The notes under the pieces: generated by a model
Told to the model about the DNA's origin: nothing
Seen by the model: the letters and a program-made list of their open reading frames with translations, nothing else
Database searches by the model: none
Translations under genes and position numbers: made by a program
Source of the DNA: JAPOXR01 sp965214695
GTDB taxonomy: Bacteria; Pseudomonadota; Alphaproteobacteria; Rhodobacterales; Rhodobacteraceae
NCBI GenBank assembly: GCA_965214695.1
Contig: OZ243967.1
Span: 1,054,001-1,118,000 of the forward strand
Direction of reading: 5' to 3'
Length of the DNA stretch: 64,000 bases
In this document: positions 1-8,550 of the stretch, one piece after another
How the letters are laid out: each line of letters starts with the position of its first letter
How positions within the stretch are numbered: position 1 is the first letter of the stretch

Positions 1-427
1 CCAGGAAGACCCAGATTCGGTCGGAGGTGTGCCACAACGCGCTGGCGCCAGCTTGTCCATTGATTGGAATTGCAAACATTGCCAGCATCTGCCGGACTGC
101 TTCGCGGTGACCGGACACGACCTCCAGCCTTGTCCTGACGGCAAGGGCAATCCGGTCCCGCATCCGCATGGACGCAAGATCCATCTCCTCCAGGCGCCCA
201 ATCATCAACTCGTCGCCCCAGCCCTGGAACTCGACCGCCAGGTCGCGAACGCCGCCCGGACAGGCAAGCGCGGCATCGGCCGGCTCGATGCCCATCTCCC
301 GGCAGGCCAGGTCAAGACTGGATTTGCGCCAGCCTTCGAATGGCACGATTTCAAGGATTTTCAACATAATCTGCCGGCGCAACTCCGGCAGGTCATCAAT
401 GACGGATTCGGTATCTTCCATTCTCAT
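1..427 (-). CDS. COQ9 family protein (ubiquinone biosynthesis), 3' end cut by window edge
   Basis: Partial; the C-terminus lies beyond position 1. COQ9 is a lipid-binding TetR-fold protein that assists ubiquinone hydroxylation. Seen: an acidic start, a helical stretch containing VPFEGWRKSSL, a central LAVEFQGWGDEL, then MLAMFAIP and ALWHTSDRIW, which match the family's conserved LW..D.IW segment. It is divergent from rpsU; the family is often annotated 'rpsU-divergently transcribed protein', so context and sequence agree. Two in-frame ATGs lie at 427 and 421 (MRMEDTES); neither has a strong Shine-Dalgarno, so the start is uncertain by two codons. Confidence 0.82.
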   Translation of the reverse strand, partial: MRMEDTESVIDDLPELRRQIMLKILEIVPFEGWRKSSLDLACREMGIEPADAALACPGGVRDLAVEFQGWGDELMIGRLEEMDLASMRMRDRIALAVRTRLEVVSGHREAVRQMLAMFAIPINGQAGASALWHTSDRIWVFL

Positions 428-772
428 TCACTCGGTAACCACGGATTTAGTGCCCCGAACCCTACCGGAATTCGGCCACGATTTGAACTGGCAACCTTGC
501 CCGGGAGGTAGTGTAAGGAAAGGCTTGGCCAGGTTGCAACATGCACCCCCTGCCATTCACGGTCGGCAGCATCCGAACCAGCGATGGCCATGCCTGGGGG
601 ATGGCCTCGGGGACGGTCGGTGGCCGGCACCTGCCCTTCCCCGGGCCGGATCCAGCGCCTTGCCGTGGCTGAAATTCGGCATGCAACAGGCTGTGGACGG
701 AGGCGGTCAAGGCTGGTATAGCCCTTGGGCTGACAGTTCATTGATCACCGCCATGACGGGCAAGGGAGTTCC
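428..772. promoter_or_regulatory. Divergent intergenic region between the COQ9 gene and rpsU
   Basis: No protein gene or tRNA is visible in these 345 bp. It must hold the promoters of both flanking genes. A weak candidate for rpsU is TATAGC at 717-722 with GTGGAC at 693-698, spacing 18; neither box is a good match. The rpsU ribosome binding site AAGGGAG lies just before position 773. Confidence 0.35.
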
Positions 773-976
773 ATGCAGGTTCAAGTCCGCGACAACAATG
801 TCGACCAAGCGCTACGCGTTCTCAAAAAGAAGTTGCAGAGAGAAGGCGTGTTCCGGGAGATGAAACTCCGGCAGCATTACGAAAAGCCGTCGGAAAGAAA
901 GGCTCGGGAACGGGCGGAGGCAATTCGGCGCGCAAGGAAACTGGCGCGCAAGCGGGCATTGCGGGAAGGCGGCTGA
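773..976 (+). CDS. rpsU: 30S ribosomal protein S21
   Basis: 67 residues, the usual bS21 length. bS21 binds late to the 30S platform near the anti-Shine-Dalgarno end of 16S rRNA. The start VQVRDNNVDQALRVLKKK is the conserved N-terminus, followed by a very basic tail ending RKLARKRALREGG. The ATG is preceded by AAGGGAG at good spacing. It stands alone, divergent from the COQ9 gene and convergent with the small oxidase gene downstream. Confidence 0.97.
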   Translation: MQVQVRDNNVDQALRVLKKKLQREGVFREMKLRQHYEKPSERKARERAEAIRRARKLARKRALREGG

Positions 977-1069
977 CGCTACCTGCCGGCTGCCGGCCGG
1001 CAATCATCGAAAATCGGGTGTCGGGGCGCGGTTCGTTTCACGGGCCGGCCGCCGGGATGTACATTTGCG

Positions 1070-1204
1070 TCAACTGTTGAAGACTGCCAGGAACACCAGC
1101 ACCAGCACCGATACCACGCAGACCCAGGCCGACAACCTGACAAAACCGGCAAAATCCCGCTGGTGTTCGCTGATATCCATCGAGCCATGCTTGTACTCGC
1201 CCAT
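1070..1204 (-). CDS. aa3-type cytochrome c oxidase subunit IV (small membrane subunit)
   Basis: 44 residues: a short polar head (MGEYKHGSMDISEHQRDF) and one membrane helix (about residues 22-42) ending LAVFNS. This is the pattern of the small alphaproteobacterial aa3 oxidase subunit IV, a single-helix accessory of the terminal oxidase in the inner membrane. The start at 1204 is chosen because GGGGA lies 6 bases upstream; an ATG two codons earlier (1210) would sit directly on that motif. It lies 80 bp after the MBL-fold gene, probably as its own unit. Shorter than most gene callers report. Confidence 0.85.
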   Translation of the reverse strand: MGEYKHGSMDISEHQRDFAGFVRLSAWVCVVSVLVLVFLAVFNS

Positions 1205-1284
1205 ATCCATTCCCCATACTCGCTTTCGGAGCATCCGCCCCGGAATTTCCAACGGACCCCTACTGCCGCAACCGTCCGGCAAAT

Positions 1285-2373
1285 TCAACCGCCCGGCGTC
1301 CTCGATCCCGCGTCACCGGCCACCCAGTGCCAGGCGCCATCATCGCCGCGAAACCGGGTAATCCGTCCGGCCAGCAACAGGTGGTTCAGATGGGCAACCG
1401 ATTCAGCCAGCGCAAACCCGAATTCGCCTTGACCGATCTCCCGCCTGAACAACAGCTGGAAGCACTGGATGGCGGTCCGCGGCTGCTCAAGCCCGGCGAC
1501 CAGCCGCTCAAGCGCCAAGACGTGATTCTCGGCAAGCTGCCGGAGCCGCAATGCCAGTCCCGAATAGGGCAGCTTGTGGCCGGACAGGACCAGCGGGCGA
1601 TTGTCGGCAATCTCCTGGAATCGCCGGCATGATTCCATCCAGTCCGACAGCGGGTCGGCATCGGGTTCGGTGACGTAGACTCCGATATTGGGTGAAATGT
1701 CGGCCAGGAACTGGTCACCGCCAACGACAAGTTCGCCGTCCCTGCTCCAGAATGTCGCGTGTTCGGGCGCATGCCCCCCTCCCGTCCGCACATCCCAACT
1801 CCGTCCACCGAACTCGATGCACTCGCCATCGGTGATTCGCCGGAATCCTGTCGGGATCTGATGGACGACATCGGCAAAATTGAAGGGTCTTTCCTTTTGC
1901 CGGGCCGCGATCGTCCTCGCGGATACCCCGGCATCGCGCATGAAGCCGATGGCTTCGGGCGTGTAATGCGTCTCAACGTCGAGTGTCAGCATTCTTGCCA
2001 TAAGCCATGCCACCCGGGTTGCCACGATTTCGGCACCAAATTCCGATTTGAACCAGCCGGCAAGCCCGACATGATCAGGGTGGTGATGGGTGAGAATCAC
2101 TCTCCCGATCGGCAGGCCTGCCAGCGGACCAGCCATCGCCTGGCGCCAAACCTTTCGGGTGGCCGCGGAATCAAATCCGGTATCGACAATGGTCCAACCC
2201 TGCGGGTCACGAAATGCAAAGACATTGACATGGTCCAGGGCCATGGGAAGCGGAAACCTGAGCCACAGGCAGCGCTCATCAATCTCGATCGCCTCGCCTG
2301 GCCCTGGCGGGCCGGGCCAGGGAAAGCGGATGGCCTCAGGCCTGGTGACCGACTCAGCCCTTGAGATCGTCAT
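1285..2373 (-). CDS. MBL-fold metallo-hydrolase with C-terminal winged-helix region
   Basis: 362 residues from ATG 2373. The metallo-beta-lactamase metal motif THHHPDHVG is intact around residue 95, with further ligands suggested by GGGHAPEH, GGDQFL and SGHKLPY. The C-terminal 100 residues look like the winged-helix tail found in this hydrolase branch (lactonase/thioesterase-like members). It overlaps the acyl-CoA dehydrogenase gene upstream by 20 bp, so the two are probably translationally coupled; a thioester or lactone substrate in the same catabolic route is a reasonable inference. No clear Shine-Dalgarno precedes the ATG. The exact reaction cannot be read. Confidence 0.85.
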   Translation of the reverse strand: MTISRAESVTRPEAIRFPWPGPPGPGEAIEIDERCLWLRFPLPMALDHVNVFAFRDPQGWTIVDTGFDSAATRKVWRQAMAGPLAGLPIGRVILTHHHPDHVGLAGWFKSEFGAEIVATRVAWLMARMLTLDVETHYTPEAIGFMRDAGVSARTIAARQKERPFNFADVVHQIPTGFRRITDGECIEFGGRSWDVRTGGGHAPEHATFWSRDGELVVGGDQFLADISPNIGVYVTEPDADPLSDWMESCRRFQEIADNRPLVLSGHKLPYSGLALRLRQLAENHVLALERLVAGLEQPRTAIQCFQLLFRREIGQGEFGFALAESVAHLNHLLLAGRITRFRGDDGAWHWVAGDAGSRTPGG

Positions 2374-4072
2374 CGGCAAGATCGAAGAGATCGTCGGCGC
2401 CGTTCCTTGCCTCCTGGCAATGCCAGGAGCAGGCAGGAAGGATGCGGTCCACGTAAATCCTGGCCAGGGCCGCCCTCGGCCCGCGGCCATCGCATGCAGC
2501 ACTGGCACGGTGGTGAAGGCAGGAGCCAAGCAGGATGGCAAGGGCGTGGAGATAGGGATGAGAGGCCGCCAGGAGTACGTCCCGATCCTGCTGGTCGGCC
2601 AGCCAGCTGGTGGTCTGCCTGACCTCGCGCATGGCCGCCCTGATCCTGGCGCTCATGCCAGCCCGGTCCTGCCCCACCCGGTCAAGATCATTCTCCAGCT
2701 CGGCCAGCAGGCAGAACACATCTTCTCCATGCCTCCGCAGCCGGCGAGTGGCCAGGTCGATGGCCTGGATCCCGTTGCTTCCCTCGTAGATTGTCGCCAC
2801 CACGCTGTCGCGCAGCAGCTGGCCTACCCCGGTTTCCTCGACATAGCCCATGCCGCCATACACATCGATTGCACGCGACGCCGCCCGAAGGCCGACCTCC
2901 GAGCCGTAGACCTTGGCCAGCGGCGTCAGCAGCGACACCCGACGCTGCCAATGCAAATCCCCGGTCGCCTCGGCATGATCGATGGCCAGGGCGCAGCTGG
3001 CACAGATTGCCCTGGCTGCAAACAGTTCCGCCTTCATCAGCCCGAGCAGCCGGCGAACATTTGCGTGATCAATGATGGTCCCGGTGCCATCCTTGCGGAC
3101 CGGGTTTCCCTGCGTCCTGGTCGATGCATGATCTGCAGCCAGGCACAGTGCGGCCTGGGCAATCGCGACTCCCTGGCAGCCGACGCCAAGCCTGGCCATG
3201 TTCATCATGGTGAACATTGCCGGCATCCCGGACTCGCCGGCGCCGATCATCCAGCCCTCCGCATTGTCAAATTCGACAACCGCGGTCGGTGAGCCGTGCA
3301 GCCCGAGCTTCTGTTCCAGCGACCGTATCCGGACCTCGTTTCGCCGTCCCGGTCTACCGTCCTGGTCAGGGACGAATTTCGGCACCAGGAACAGCGAAAG
3401 TCCCTTGGTGCCGGAAGGCGCCCCGGGCCGCCGGGCCAGGACGAGGTGACAGACGTTTTCGGCAAAATCGGCGTCGGCCCAGCTGATGAAGATCTTCTGA
3501 CCCGACAGGCGGTAGTTGCCGCCCACCGTCTTCCGGGCAGTGCTGCGAATCGAGCCAACATCGGAACCGGCCGAGGGCTCGGTGATGTTCATGGTCCCGA
3601 TCCAGTCGCCGCAACTCAGCCGCGGCAGGTAGACTTTCCGGATGTCGGGCGACGCGTGGGCCTCGAGTGTCCGGATCTGGCTCTGGGTCAGCATGATGCA
3701 CAGCCCCAACGACATGCAACCGCTGTTGATCATTTCATTGGCCGCATTGGCCAGCAGGAATGGCAACCCGGCGCCGCCATGGTCGGGACTGGCAGACATG
3801 CCTACCCAGCCACCGGCGGCGACCTGCCGATAGGCCGATGAAATTTGCGGCGGCACCCTGACAATGCCGTTTTCCAACCGGGGCGGGTTGATGTCGCCGG
3901 TGCGCCGCACCGGCATGATCACGTCACGGGCGAGCGCGCCAACAACCTCGAGAATGCTCCGGCACTCCTCGCTGTCGAACCCGTCCGGCAGGCCGGCGAC
4001 AGGCACATCCCCGGGGCCGATGACGCGATCGAACAGGAACTGGAACTCGTCAACGGGTGGCTGGTAGGGCAT
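2354..4072 (-). CDS. Acyl-CoA dehydrogenase, long form with C-terminal extension (DmdC-like)
   Basis: 572 residues. FAD-dependent alpha-beta oxidation of an acyl-CoA. Seen: TEPSAGSDVG (FAD-binding signature), the second signature region around CQGVAIAQAAL, and YEGSNGIQ carrying the catalytic Glu, followed by the extra C-terminal helical domain of the roughly 590-residue subfamily. The start MPYQPPVDEFQFLFDRV is typical of that subfamily, which includes the 3-methylmercaptopropionyl-CoA dehydrogenase DmdC, but most members have unknown acyl chains, so no DMSP role is claimed. It heads an operon with the MBL hydrolase (20-bp overlap). Its ATG faces the divergent sua5, 119 bp away. Confidence 0.9.
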   Translation of the reverse strand: MPYQPPVDEFQFLFDRVIGPGDVPVAGLPDGFDSEECRSILEVVGALARDVIMPVRRTGDINPPRLENGIVRVPPQISSAYRQVAAGGWVGMSASPDHGGAGLPFLLANAANEMINSGCMSLGLCIMLTQSQIRTLEAHASPDIRKVYLPRLSCGDWIGTMNITEPSAGSDVGSIRSTARKTVGGNYRLSGQKIFISWADADFAENVCHLVLARRPGAPSGTKGLSLFLVPKFVPDQDGRPGRRNEVRIRSLEQKLGLHGSPTAVVEFDNAEGWMIGAGESGMPAMFTMMNMARLGVGCQGVAIAQAALCLAADHASTRTQGNPVRKDGTGTIIDHANVRRLLGLMKAELFAARAICASCALAIDHAEATGDLHWQRRVSLLTPLAKVYGSEVGLRAASRAIDVYGGMGYVEETGVGQLLRDSVVATIYEGSNGIQAIDLATRRLRRHGEDVFCLLAELENDLDRVGQDRAGMSARIRAAMREVRQTTSWLADQQDRDVLLAASHPYLHALAILLGSCLHHRASAACDGRGPRAALARIYVDRILPACSWHCQEARNGADDLFDLADDDLKG

Positions 4073-4191
4073 TGAGTGGTTTGCTGGGCTGCGGGAAAGG
4101 AATACGGGATCCGGATTGTGGCGTGACTCGGCCAGCCCGGTTATTAGACGATGGATGGAAGGCGCGTCCACCAGATAAGGATGATCGGCAA

Positions 4192-5241
4192 TTGGAAACC
4201 CGAAGACTCTCGGCCGGGAGGGCGGACATTGAGGCCGCTGGCCGGCTACTCGCCGATGGCGGTTTGGTCGCCTTTCCCACCGAGACCGTCTACGGGCTCG
4301 GTGCTGACGCAACCCGCCCGGAGGCAATCAGCGAACTCTACCGGGCCAAGCAGAGGCCCGCCTGCAATCCGCTGATCGTGCATGTCACCGGCCTGGATGC
4401 CGCCCGGGAGCTGGCCGAATTTGACGAGATCTCGACGGAGCTGGCCCGGCAGTTCTGGCCGGGGCCCCTGACCCTGGTGCTGCCCCGATCTCGGCGCAGC
4501 CGGATCGCCAGCGCAGTGAGCGCCGAAGGGCCGACCCTGGCATTGCGGGTGCCAGCCCACCCGGTCGCCCTCGAGCTCATCGGCTTGGCCGGCATTCCGA
4601 TTGCCGCCCCCTCTGCCAACAGGTCGAACATGGTCAGCCCCACCTCGGCCGATCACGTGCTGTCGGATCTCGACGGCAGGATCCGGGCCGTAATCGATGC
4701 CGGCCCGTGCCGATTCGGCCTTGAATCCACGGTGATCCGCGTCAGCAACGGCAGGCCGGAACTGTTGCGGCCGGGCGCACTTGCCAGGGAGACACTCGAG
4801 CGGCATGCCGGGACCGGGATGCGCATGACCGACTCCCGGCATGGGCCGGTGTCACCGGGCCGGATGCCTGTCCATTATGCACCACGGACCAGGTTGCGGA
4901 TGAACGCGTGCAATCCCGGCAGGGACGAAATCTCCGTCAGGATCGGCGAGGATGGCGTCCGGGCGGAATTCAACCTGTCGCCCGATGCCGATCTCGAGGA
5001 AGCCGCCGCCGCATTCTACCACGTGCTGCGATCTGCCGATTCGATGGCCATCCGCACCGGCGCCAGCTCCATCGCGGTGGCGCCGTTGCCGAATACCGGG
5101 CTTGGCAGGGTCCTCAATGAACGCCTCGGGCGCGCATCCGGCACGATTTCAGGCCCACCTGACGCCGGCGGCAAGCATGCCGAAGCGATTTCAGGCAGTT
5201 CCCCCGCCAGCGGCAAGCATTCCGGCACTGAAACCCAATGA
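4192..5241 (+). CDS. sua5: L-threonylcarbamoyladenylate synthase, two-domain Sua5 type (TTG start)
   Basis: 349 residues. Makes threonylcarbamoyl-AMP from Thr, bicarbonate and ATP for the universal tRNA t6A37 modification. The YrdC domain occupies about residues 1-200 with FPTETVYGLGADA, KQRP..NPLIVH and PSANRS. A C-terminal Sua5 domain follows after SPGRMPVHYAP. No ATG fits the family start; TTG at 4192 gives METRRLSAGRADIE, matching family N-termini, with AAGGA upstream. The last 28 residues are a low-complexity tail built on a 42-bp tandem duplication that overlaps the 3' end of the convergent yqgE gene by 51 bp. Confidence 0.92.
   Translation: METRRLSAGRADIEAAGRLLADGGLVAFPTETVYGLGADATRPEAISELYRAKQRPACNPLIVHVTGLDAARELAEFDEISTELARQFWPGPLTLVLPRSRRSRIASAVSAEGPTLALRVPAHPVALELIGLAGIPIAAPSANRSNMVSPTSADHVLSDLDGRIRAVIDAGPCRFGLESTVIRVSNGRPELLRPGALARETLERHAGTGMRMTDSRHGPVSPGRMPVHYAPRTRLRMNACNPGRDEISVRIGEDGVRAEFNLSPDADLEEAAAAFYHVLRSADSMAIRTGASSIAVAPLPNTGLGRVLNERLGRASGTISGPPDAGGKHAEAISGSSPASGKHSGTETQ
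5141..5224. repeat. 42-bp tandem duplication at the convergent sua5/yqgE ends
   Basis: Two imperfect copies, 42 bp apart: GATTTCAGGC occurs at 5145 and 5187, and GGCAAGCAT at 5170 and 5212. As 42 is 14 codons, sua5 reads through both copies (TISGPPDAGGKHAE then AISGSSPASGKHSG). On the minus strand the copy nearer yqgE encodes its ending GMLAAGGGTA and stop. The other copy, past that stop, still reads GMLAAGVRWA and stop. Confidence 0.8.
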
Positions 5242-5742
5242 CTTGATGGCCGCATCCCACATCGATTGCGGCTCCGTCCGGAAAACCAGCTCGGAGGTGG
5301 CGTCGCAAACCAGCCAGGTATGTCGTTCAAGTTCACTCTCCAGTTGCCCGGCCGACCAGCCAGCATAGCTGACGACGATGATCCGTTCCTCGGGTCCCTC
5401 GCCTCTCGACAGGTCATCAATGATGTCAGGCGTTGCGGTAACACAGAAATTGTCGGCCACCACATGCGTGGAGGGATATTCTGAGCCATCTCCGGAGTGT
5501 ATGACGATAACCTGCTCCGGATCGACCGGGCCGCCATCATGCAGGGGAAGGGTCAACCGTTTCTCGTCATCCTTGCCGCCAGTCTGGGAAATGCTCCCGG
5601 CAATCTTGTTGACAACAATTCCCATGGCTTCCTGGTCGGTATGGGCCAGCATGTAAATGACGCTGCGCCTGAATCTCGGATCAGCCATGTCGGGCATGGC
5701 GATCAGCAGTTTTCCGCCTAGATAGCGTTCCGAACCGACCAT
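5191..5742 (-). CDS. YqgE/AlgH family protein (DUF179)
   Basis: 183 residues from ATG 5742. Conserved family of unknown biochemical function. Seen: LGGKLLIAMPDM, DPRFRRSVIYMLAH, GIVVNK, LHDGGPVDPEQVIVIHS and YAGWSAGQLESEL, the hallmark blocks. A GTG at 5886 with an excellent AGGGAG Shine-Dalgarno would add 48 residues, but that extension has no family match and roughly half AT at third codon positions, unlike the body, so the shorter start is preferred. The 3' end overlaps sua5 antisense by 51 bp. Confidence 0.88.
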   Translation of the reverse strand: MVGSERYLGGKLLIAMPDMADPRFRRSVIYMLAHTDQEAMGIVVNKIAGSISQTGGKDDEKRLTLPLHDGGPVDPEQVIVIHSGDGSEYPSTHVVADNFCVTATPDIIDDLSRGEGPEERIIVVSYAGWSAGQLESELERHTWLVCDATSELVFRTEPQSMWDAAIKSLGFSAGMLAAGGGTA

Positions 5743-5933
5743 CGAGACAATCCCGGACTCCGTGCAACCGGGTCCATCATACCAAGCTTCACGCCGGTAT
5801 CGAAAGCGATTACTGACGGCGCCAGCAGCCTGGTGAATCGCGGTTGCAATTTCGCCGCCCTTCAAGTCGCCAAAAGTTGATTTCACATTTCATGCTCCCT
5901 GCCGATAATCGACCCGGATCGTGATCGGGAACC

Positions 5934-6785
5934 ATGTACAGTCTGATTCGAATTCTCCTTCCGGCCGTGCTGGTCATTCTTGGCTGGGTGCCTGGCGCCC
6001 TCGGCCAGGCTGGAATTCCGTCGACCCTGGCGACGGTCCGGTTCCTCGAAGGCTGGGCGAGCCCATCCGGCGACGTCCATACCGGCGGCATCCAGATCAG
6101 CCTCGCCAGGGGGTGGAAGACCTATTGGCGGGCACCCGGTGAGTTTGGGATCCCGCCAAGGCTCGAACTCAGTCGCAGCGAGAACATCCGCGGCGTGTTC
6201 ATGCATTTTCCGAGGCCGACGATCTATTTCGACAATGATGTCAGGACCATTGGTTATGCCGACAAGGTCGTTTTTCCGCTGGACTTCTTCCCCGACCGTG
6301 CCGGCAGCGGGATGCGGGCCCATGCCGACCTGCATCTCGGCGTGTGCAGGGAGGTCTGCGTGCCAGTCTCCTTCCAGTTCCCGATCATGCTGTCCAACCG
6401 GAATACGACACCGCCGGTCGAGATCGTGCATGCGCTGCGCATGGGGCCGAAACGAATCGATGCGACGGGCGGAGCGGTGCGGACCAGGTGTCGGTTGACG
6501 AGGCGCAACCCGCCGCACGGCTACCAGGTGACCTATGATTTCGATCATTCGCGGCCGATGTCGCCGCTGGCCGCCGCGGTGTTCGAGTATCCCGGTCAGC
6601 CTGTCTGGTTCAGCGACGCCAGGCTGTCACGACGGCCGAACGGCATGGTATCGGCCTCGGCGCAGATGGAGTATTTCGGCACCGGCCCGTTTTTCCTTGA
6701 CCGCTCGCAGCTCCGAATGACCCTGATTTCCGGGGGAGACTATCTGGAGTTCAGCGGGTGTCGTTCCGATGGGGCAGGCAGGTAG
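5934..6785 (+). CDS. Periplasmic DsbD N-terminal-domain-like protein
   Basis: 283 residues with a clear signal peptide (MYSLIRILLPAVLVILG, cleavage near GALGQA). The body resembles the DsbD/ScsB N-terminal thiol-exchange domain: GWKTYWRAPGEFG, FPLDFFP and LGVCREVCVPV, whose CxxxC pair would be the redox cysteines. Membrane and thioredoxin domains of full DsbD are absent, so a partner would be needed for electron supply. Probably soluble in the periplasm, acting in disulfide or copper stress chemistry (inference from family). Convergent with moaB, 48 bp apart. Confidence 0.82.
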   Translation: MYSLIRILLPAVLVILGWVPGALGQAGIPSTLATVRFLEGWASPSGDVHTGGIQISLARGWKTYWRAPGEFGIPPRLELSRSENIRGVFMHFPRPTIYFDNDVRTIGYADKVVFPLDFFPDRAGSGMRAHADLHLGVCREVCVPVSFQFPIMLSNRNTTPPVEIVHALRMGPKRIDATGGAVRTRCRLTRRNPPHGYQVTYDFDHSRPMSPLAAAVFEYPGQPVWFSDARLSRRPNGMVSASAQMEYFGTGPFFLDRSQLRMTLISGGDYLEFSGCRSDGAGR

Positions 6786-6833
6786 GCCACCAGGGCGAAC
6801 CGCCTCCCACTGCCAGCAGCACATCCAGCCCCA

Positions 6834-7376
6834 TCACTTGCGACGCAGATGCTCGTCCAGCCTCGGCAGGATCTCGACGAAGTTGCAAGGGCGAGTGCGA
6901 TAGTCGAATTGCCGTTCGAGTATCTGGTCCCAGGCATCTCGGCAGGCGCCCGGCGAGCCGGGAAGCGCAAAGAGAAAGGTCCCGTTGGCCACACCGGCGC
7001 ATGCCCTCGACTGGATCGCCGACGCGCCGATGCTGTTCATCGATATCGCGGCAAATACTGCGCCGAAGGCATCCATCTCCTTTTCATACACCATCCTGTG
7101 TGCCTCCACCGTGCAGTCCCGCCCGGTCAGGCCGGTTCCGCCGGTGGAGATGATGACATCAATTGAAGAATCCAGCGACCACTTGCGCAACCGGGAGGAG
7201 ATTGCCTCCTGGTCGTCGGGAAGGATCGTCCGGCGCACCACGGAGTGCCCGGCGGTTGCAATGCGGTCTGCCAGCAGCTGGCCAGAGCTGTCATCCGCCA
7301 ATGACCGGGTATCGGATGCGGTGAGCAGGGCGATTCCCAGTGGAATGAAATGTCGGTCGCCAGCCTGAACCGTCAC
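6834..7376 (-). CDS. moaB: Molybdenum cofactor biosynthesis protein MoaB (GTG start)
   Basis: 180 residues of the MoaB/Mog fold, which adenylylates molybdopterin before metal insertion. Seen: LGIALLTASDTR, IISTGGTGLTGRDCT (phosphate-binding GGTG) and LPGSPGACRDAW. The start is GTG 7376: its GTGA overlaps the TGA stop of the upstream glycosylase gene, and GGGGGA sits 5 bases before it, indicating coupling. The moaD and moaE genes lie 12 kb away. Confidence 0.93.
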   Translation of the reverse strand: MTVQAGDRHFIPLGIALLTASDTRSLADDSSGQLLADRIATAGHSVVRRTILPDDQEAISSRLRKWSLDSSIDVIISTGGTGLTGRDCTVEAHRMVYEKEMDAFGAVFAAISMNSIGASAIQSRACAGVANGTFLFALPGSPGACRDAWDQILERQFDYRTRPCNFVEILPRLDEHLRRK

Positions 7377-8263
7377 CGGATTCCCCCATCGGCCAGGCGA
7401 CGCCTTATCAGCAGAAGGTCGATCCAGGCATCCCGTTTTGCCACCGGGTTCCTGAGGAGATAGGCGGGATGGAACATGGGCATGACCGGAATGTCCTTCC
7501 ACGCATGCCAGTTGCCGCGCAGCCGGGTGATCCCCTGCTTTCCGAGCAGGGCGTCGCAGGAAATATTGCCCATCAGGATCAGGATATCGGGCCCGGCAAG
7601 CTCGACATGCCGCCTGACGAAGGGGAGCATCATCCCGATCTCCTGCCGGGTCGGGTTGCGGTTGCCGGGTGGCCGCCAAGGCAGGATGTTCGAGATGTAA
7701 AGCGAACGCTCTGGCTCTGCCGCCTCCCTGTCCAGGCCGATCTCGGCGAACATCGCATCCAGCAACTGCCCGGCCCTGCCGACAAAAGGCTTGCCCAGAC
7801 GGTCCTCATCGGCCCCGGGGGCTTCGCCGACGATCATGACCCTGGCCTGCGGATTGCCGTCGGCAAACACCAGATTGGTTGCCATCTTCCTGACCTCGCA
7901 ATGCTCGTAGGCGGCGATGGCATCCCTGAGCGCATCCAGGGTCAGTGCTCGCCCGGCCTCCCTTTCTGCAATGGCAATTGTCGCCGCAATCGGATCCTTC
8001 TGTCTCACGGCAGGCCCGGCGGCAGGGCTGCGGGAAGGCCCGGGAGCCGGGTTGCCGGCAGGTTCACGAGCGGGATTGCCGTCGAGGTCGAGAGCCGGGT
8101 TGCGGGCCGGGCCGGTAGCGGGAGTGCCGGTCGGCATCGACGGCTCCGGCATCGGTTCAGCCGCAACCGTGAACCGATCGACCGGCATCTCACCCGTGCA
8201 TTCGTCGGCACCGATCTCGACCTGCCATTCAAGCAACAGGGTATCATCTGCCCGGCCGGACAT
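7373..8263 (-). CDS. Uracil-DNA glycosylase, family-4-like without the iron-sulfur cysteines
   Basis: 296 residues. Core motifs of family 4/5 glycosylases are present: GEAPGADEDRLGKPFVG, NILPWRPPGNRNP and MFHPAYLLR. The four cluster cysteines of classical family 4 enzymes are not: only HCE remains of the first pair, and the later positions read WRPP and MMLPF. The same loss is, from memory, usual in alphaproteobacterial homologues. Residues about 45-85 form a Pro/Ala/Gly-rich linker repeating xNPA and xGPA. The ATG at 8263 overlaps the preceding small ORF as TGATG; a GTG immediately before is possible. Confidence 0.88.
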   Translation of the reverse strand: MSGRADDTLLLEWQVEIGADECTGEMPVDRFTVAAEPMPEPSMPTGTPATGPARNPALDLDGNPAREPAGNPAPGPSRSPAAGPAVRQKDPIAATIAIAEREAGRALTLDALRDAIAAYEHCEVRKMATNLVFADGNPQARVMIVGEAPGADEDRLGKPFVGRAGQLLDAMFAEIGLDREAAEPERSLYISNILPWRPPGNRNPTRQEIGMMLPFVRRHVELAGPDILILMGNISCDALLGKQGITRLRGNWHAWKDIPVMPMFHPAYLLRNPVAKRDAWIDLLLIRRRLADGGIR

Positions 8264-8505
8264 CACGCAGCCAGCACATCAGTTTCACCGACCCGAGGAG
8301 TGACAAGCATCAACGCTCCCCGCCGGGCAGAAACCCTGGTCACGAAGGCCAAATTGCTGCGAGCCAGCCTCCCGTTCCATGCGCCGGCCCTCCCTGCAAT
8401 GGCCAGGGAACCCGACACCAACCGGCATTCGACCTGCCCGTACGCAATTGCGCTCGTCATGGGACTGCAGATGCGCCGTTCGGTGCCCGTTGCGTCGATT
8501 GGCAC
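8263..8505 (-). CDS. Small hypothetical protein upstream of the uracil-DNA glycosylase gene
   Basis: 80 residues, not recognised. Support is structural: a GTG start at 8505 has GGAGG 8 bases upstream, third-position GC is about 72%, and the TGA stop overlaps the glycosylase ATG as TGATG, a normal coupling arrangement. The product has no signal peptide or membrane helix; a mixed hydrophobic and basic stretch around LVSGSLAIAGRAGAW is seen. Could be a leader ORF without its own function. Confidence 0.4.
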   Translation of the reverse strand: MPIDATGTERRICSPMTSAIAYGQVECRLVSGSLAIAGRAGAWNGRLARSNLAFVTRVSARRGALMLVTPRVGETDVLAA

Positions 8506-8550
8506 AAGGCATCCCTCCAATCGAGCTGTCGGCGCACCCCGCAAGTGATC

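Noticed and set aside
2090..3292. 400-codon plus-strand ORF opposite the MBL hydrolase and acyl-CoA dehydrogenase
   Set aside because: Antisense shadow spanning two real genes.
2354..4072. DMSP demethylation role for the DmdC-like acyl-CoA dehydrogenase
   Set aside because: No dmdA, dmdB or dmdD neighbour; the subfamily is broad.
5743..5886. Longer YqgE from GTG 5886 with a strong Shine-Dalgarno
   Set aside because: The extra 48 codons have near-random third-position composition and no family match.
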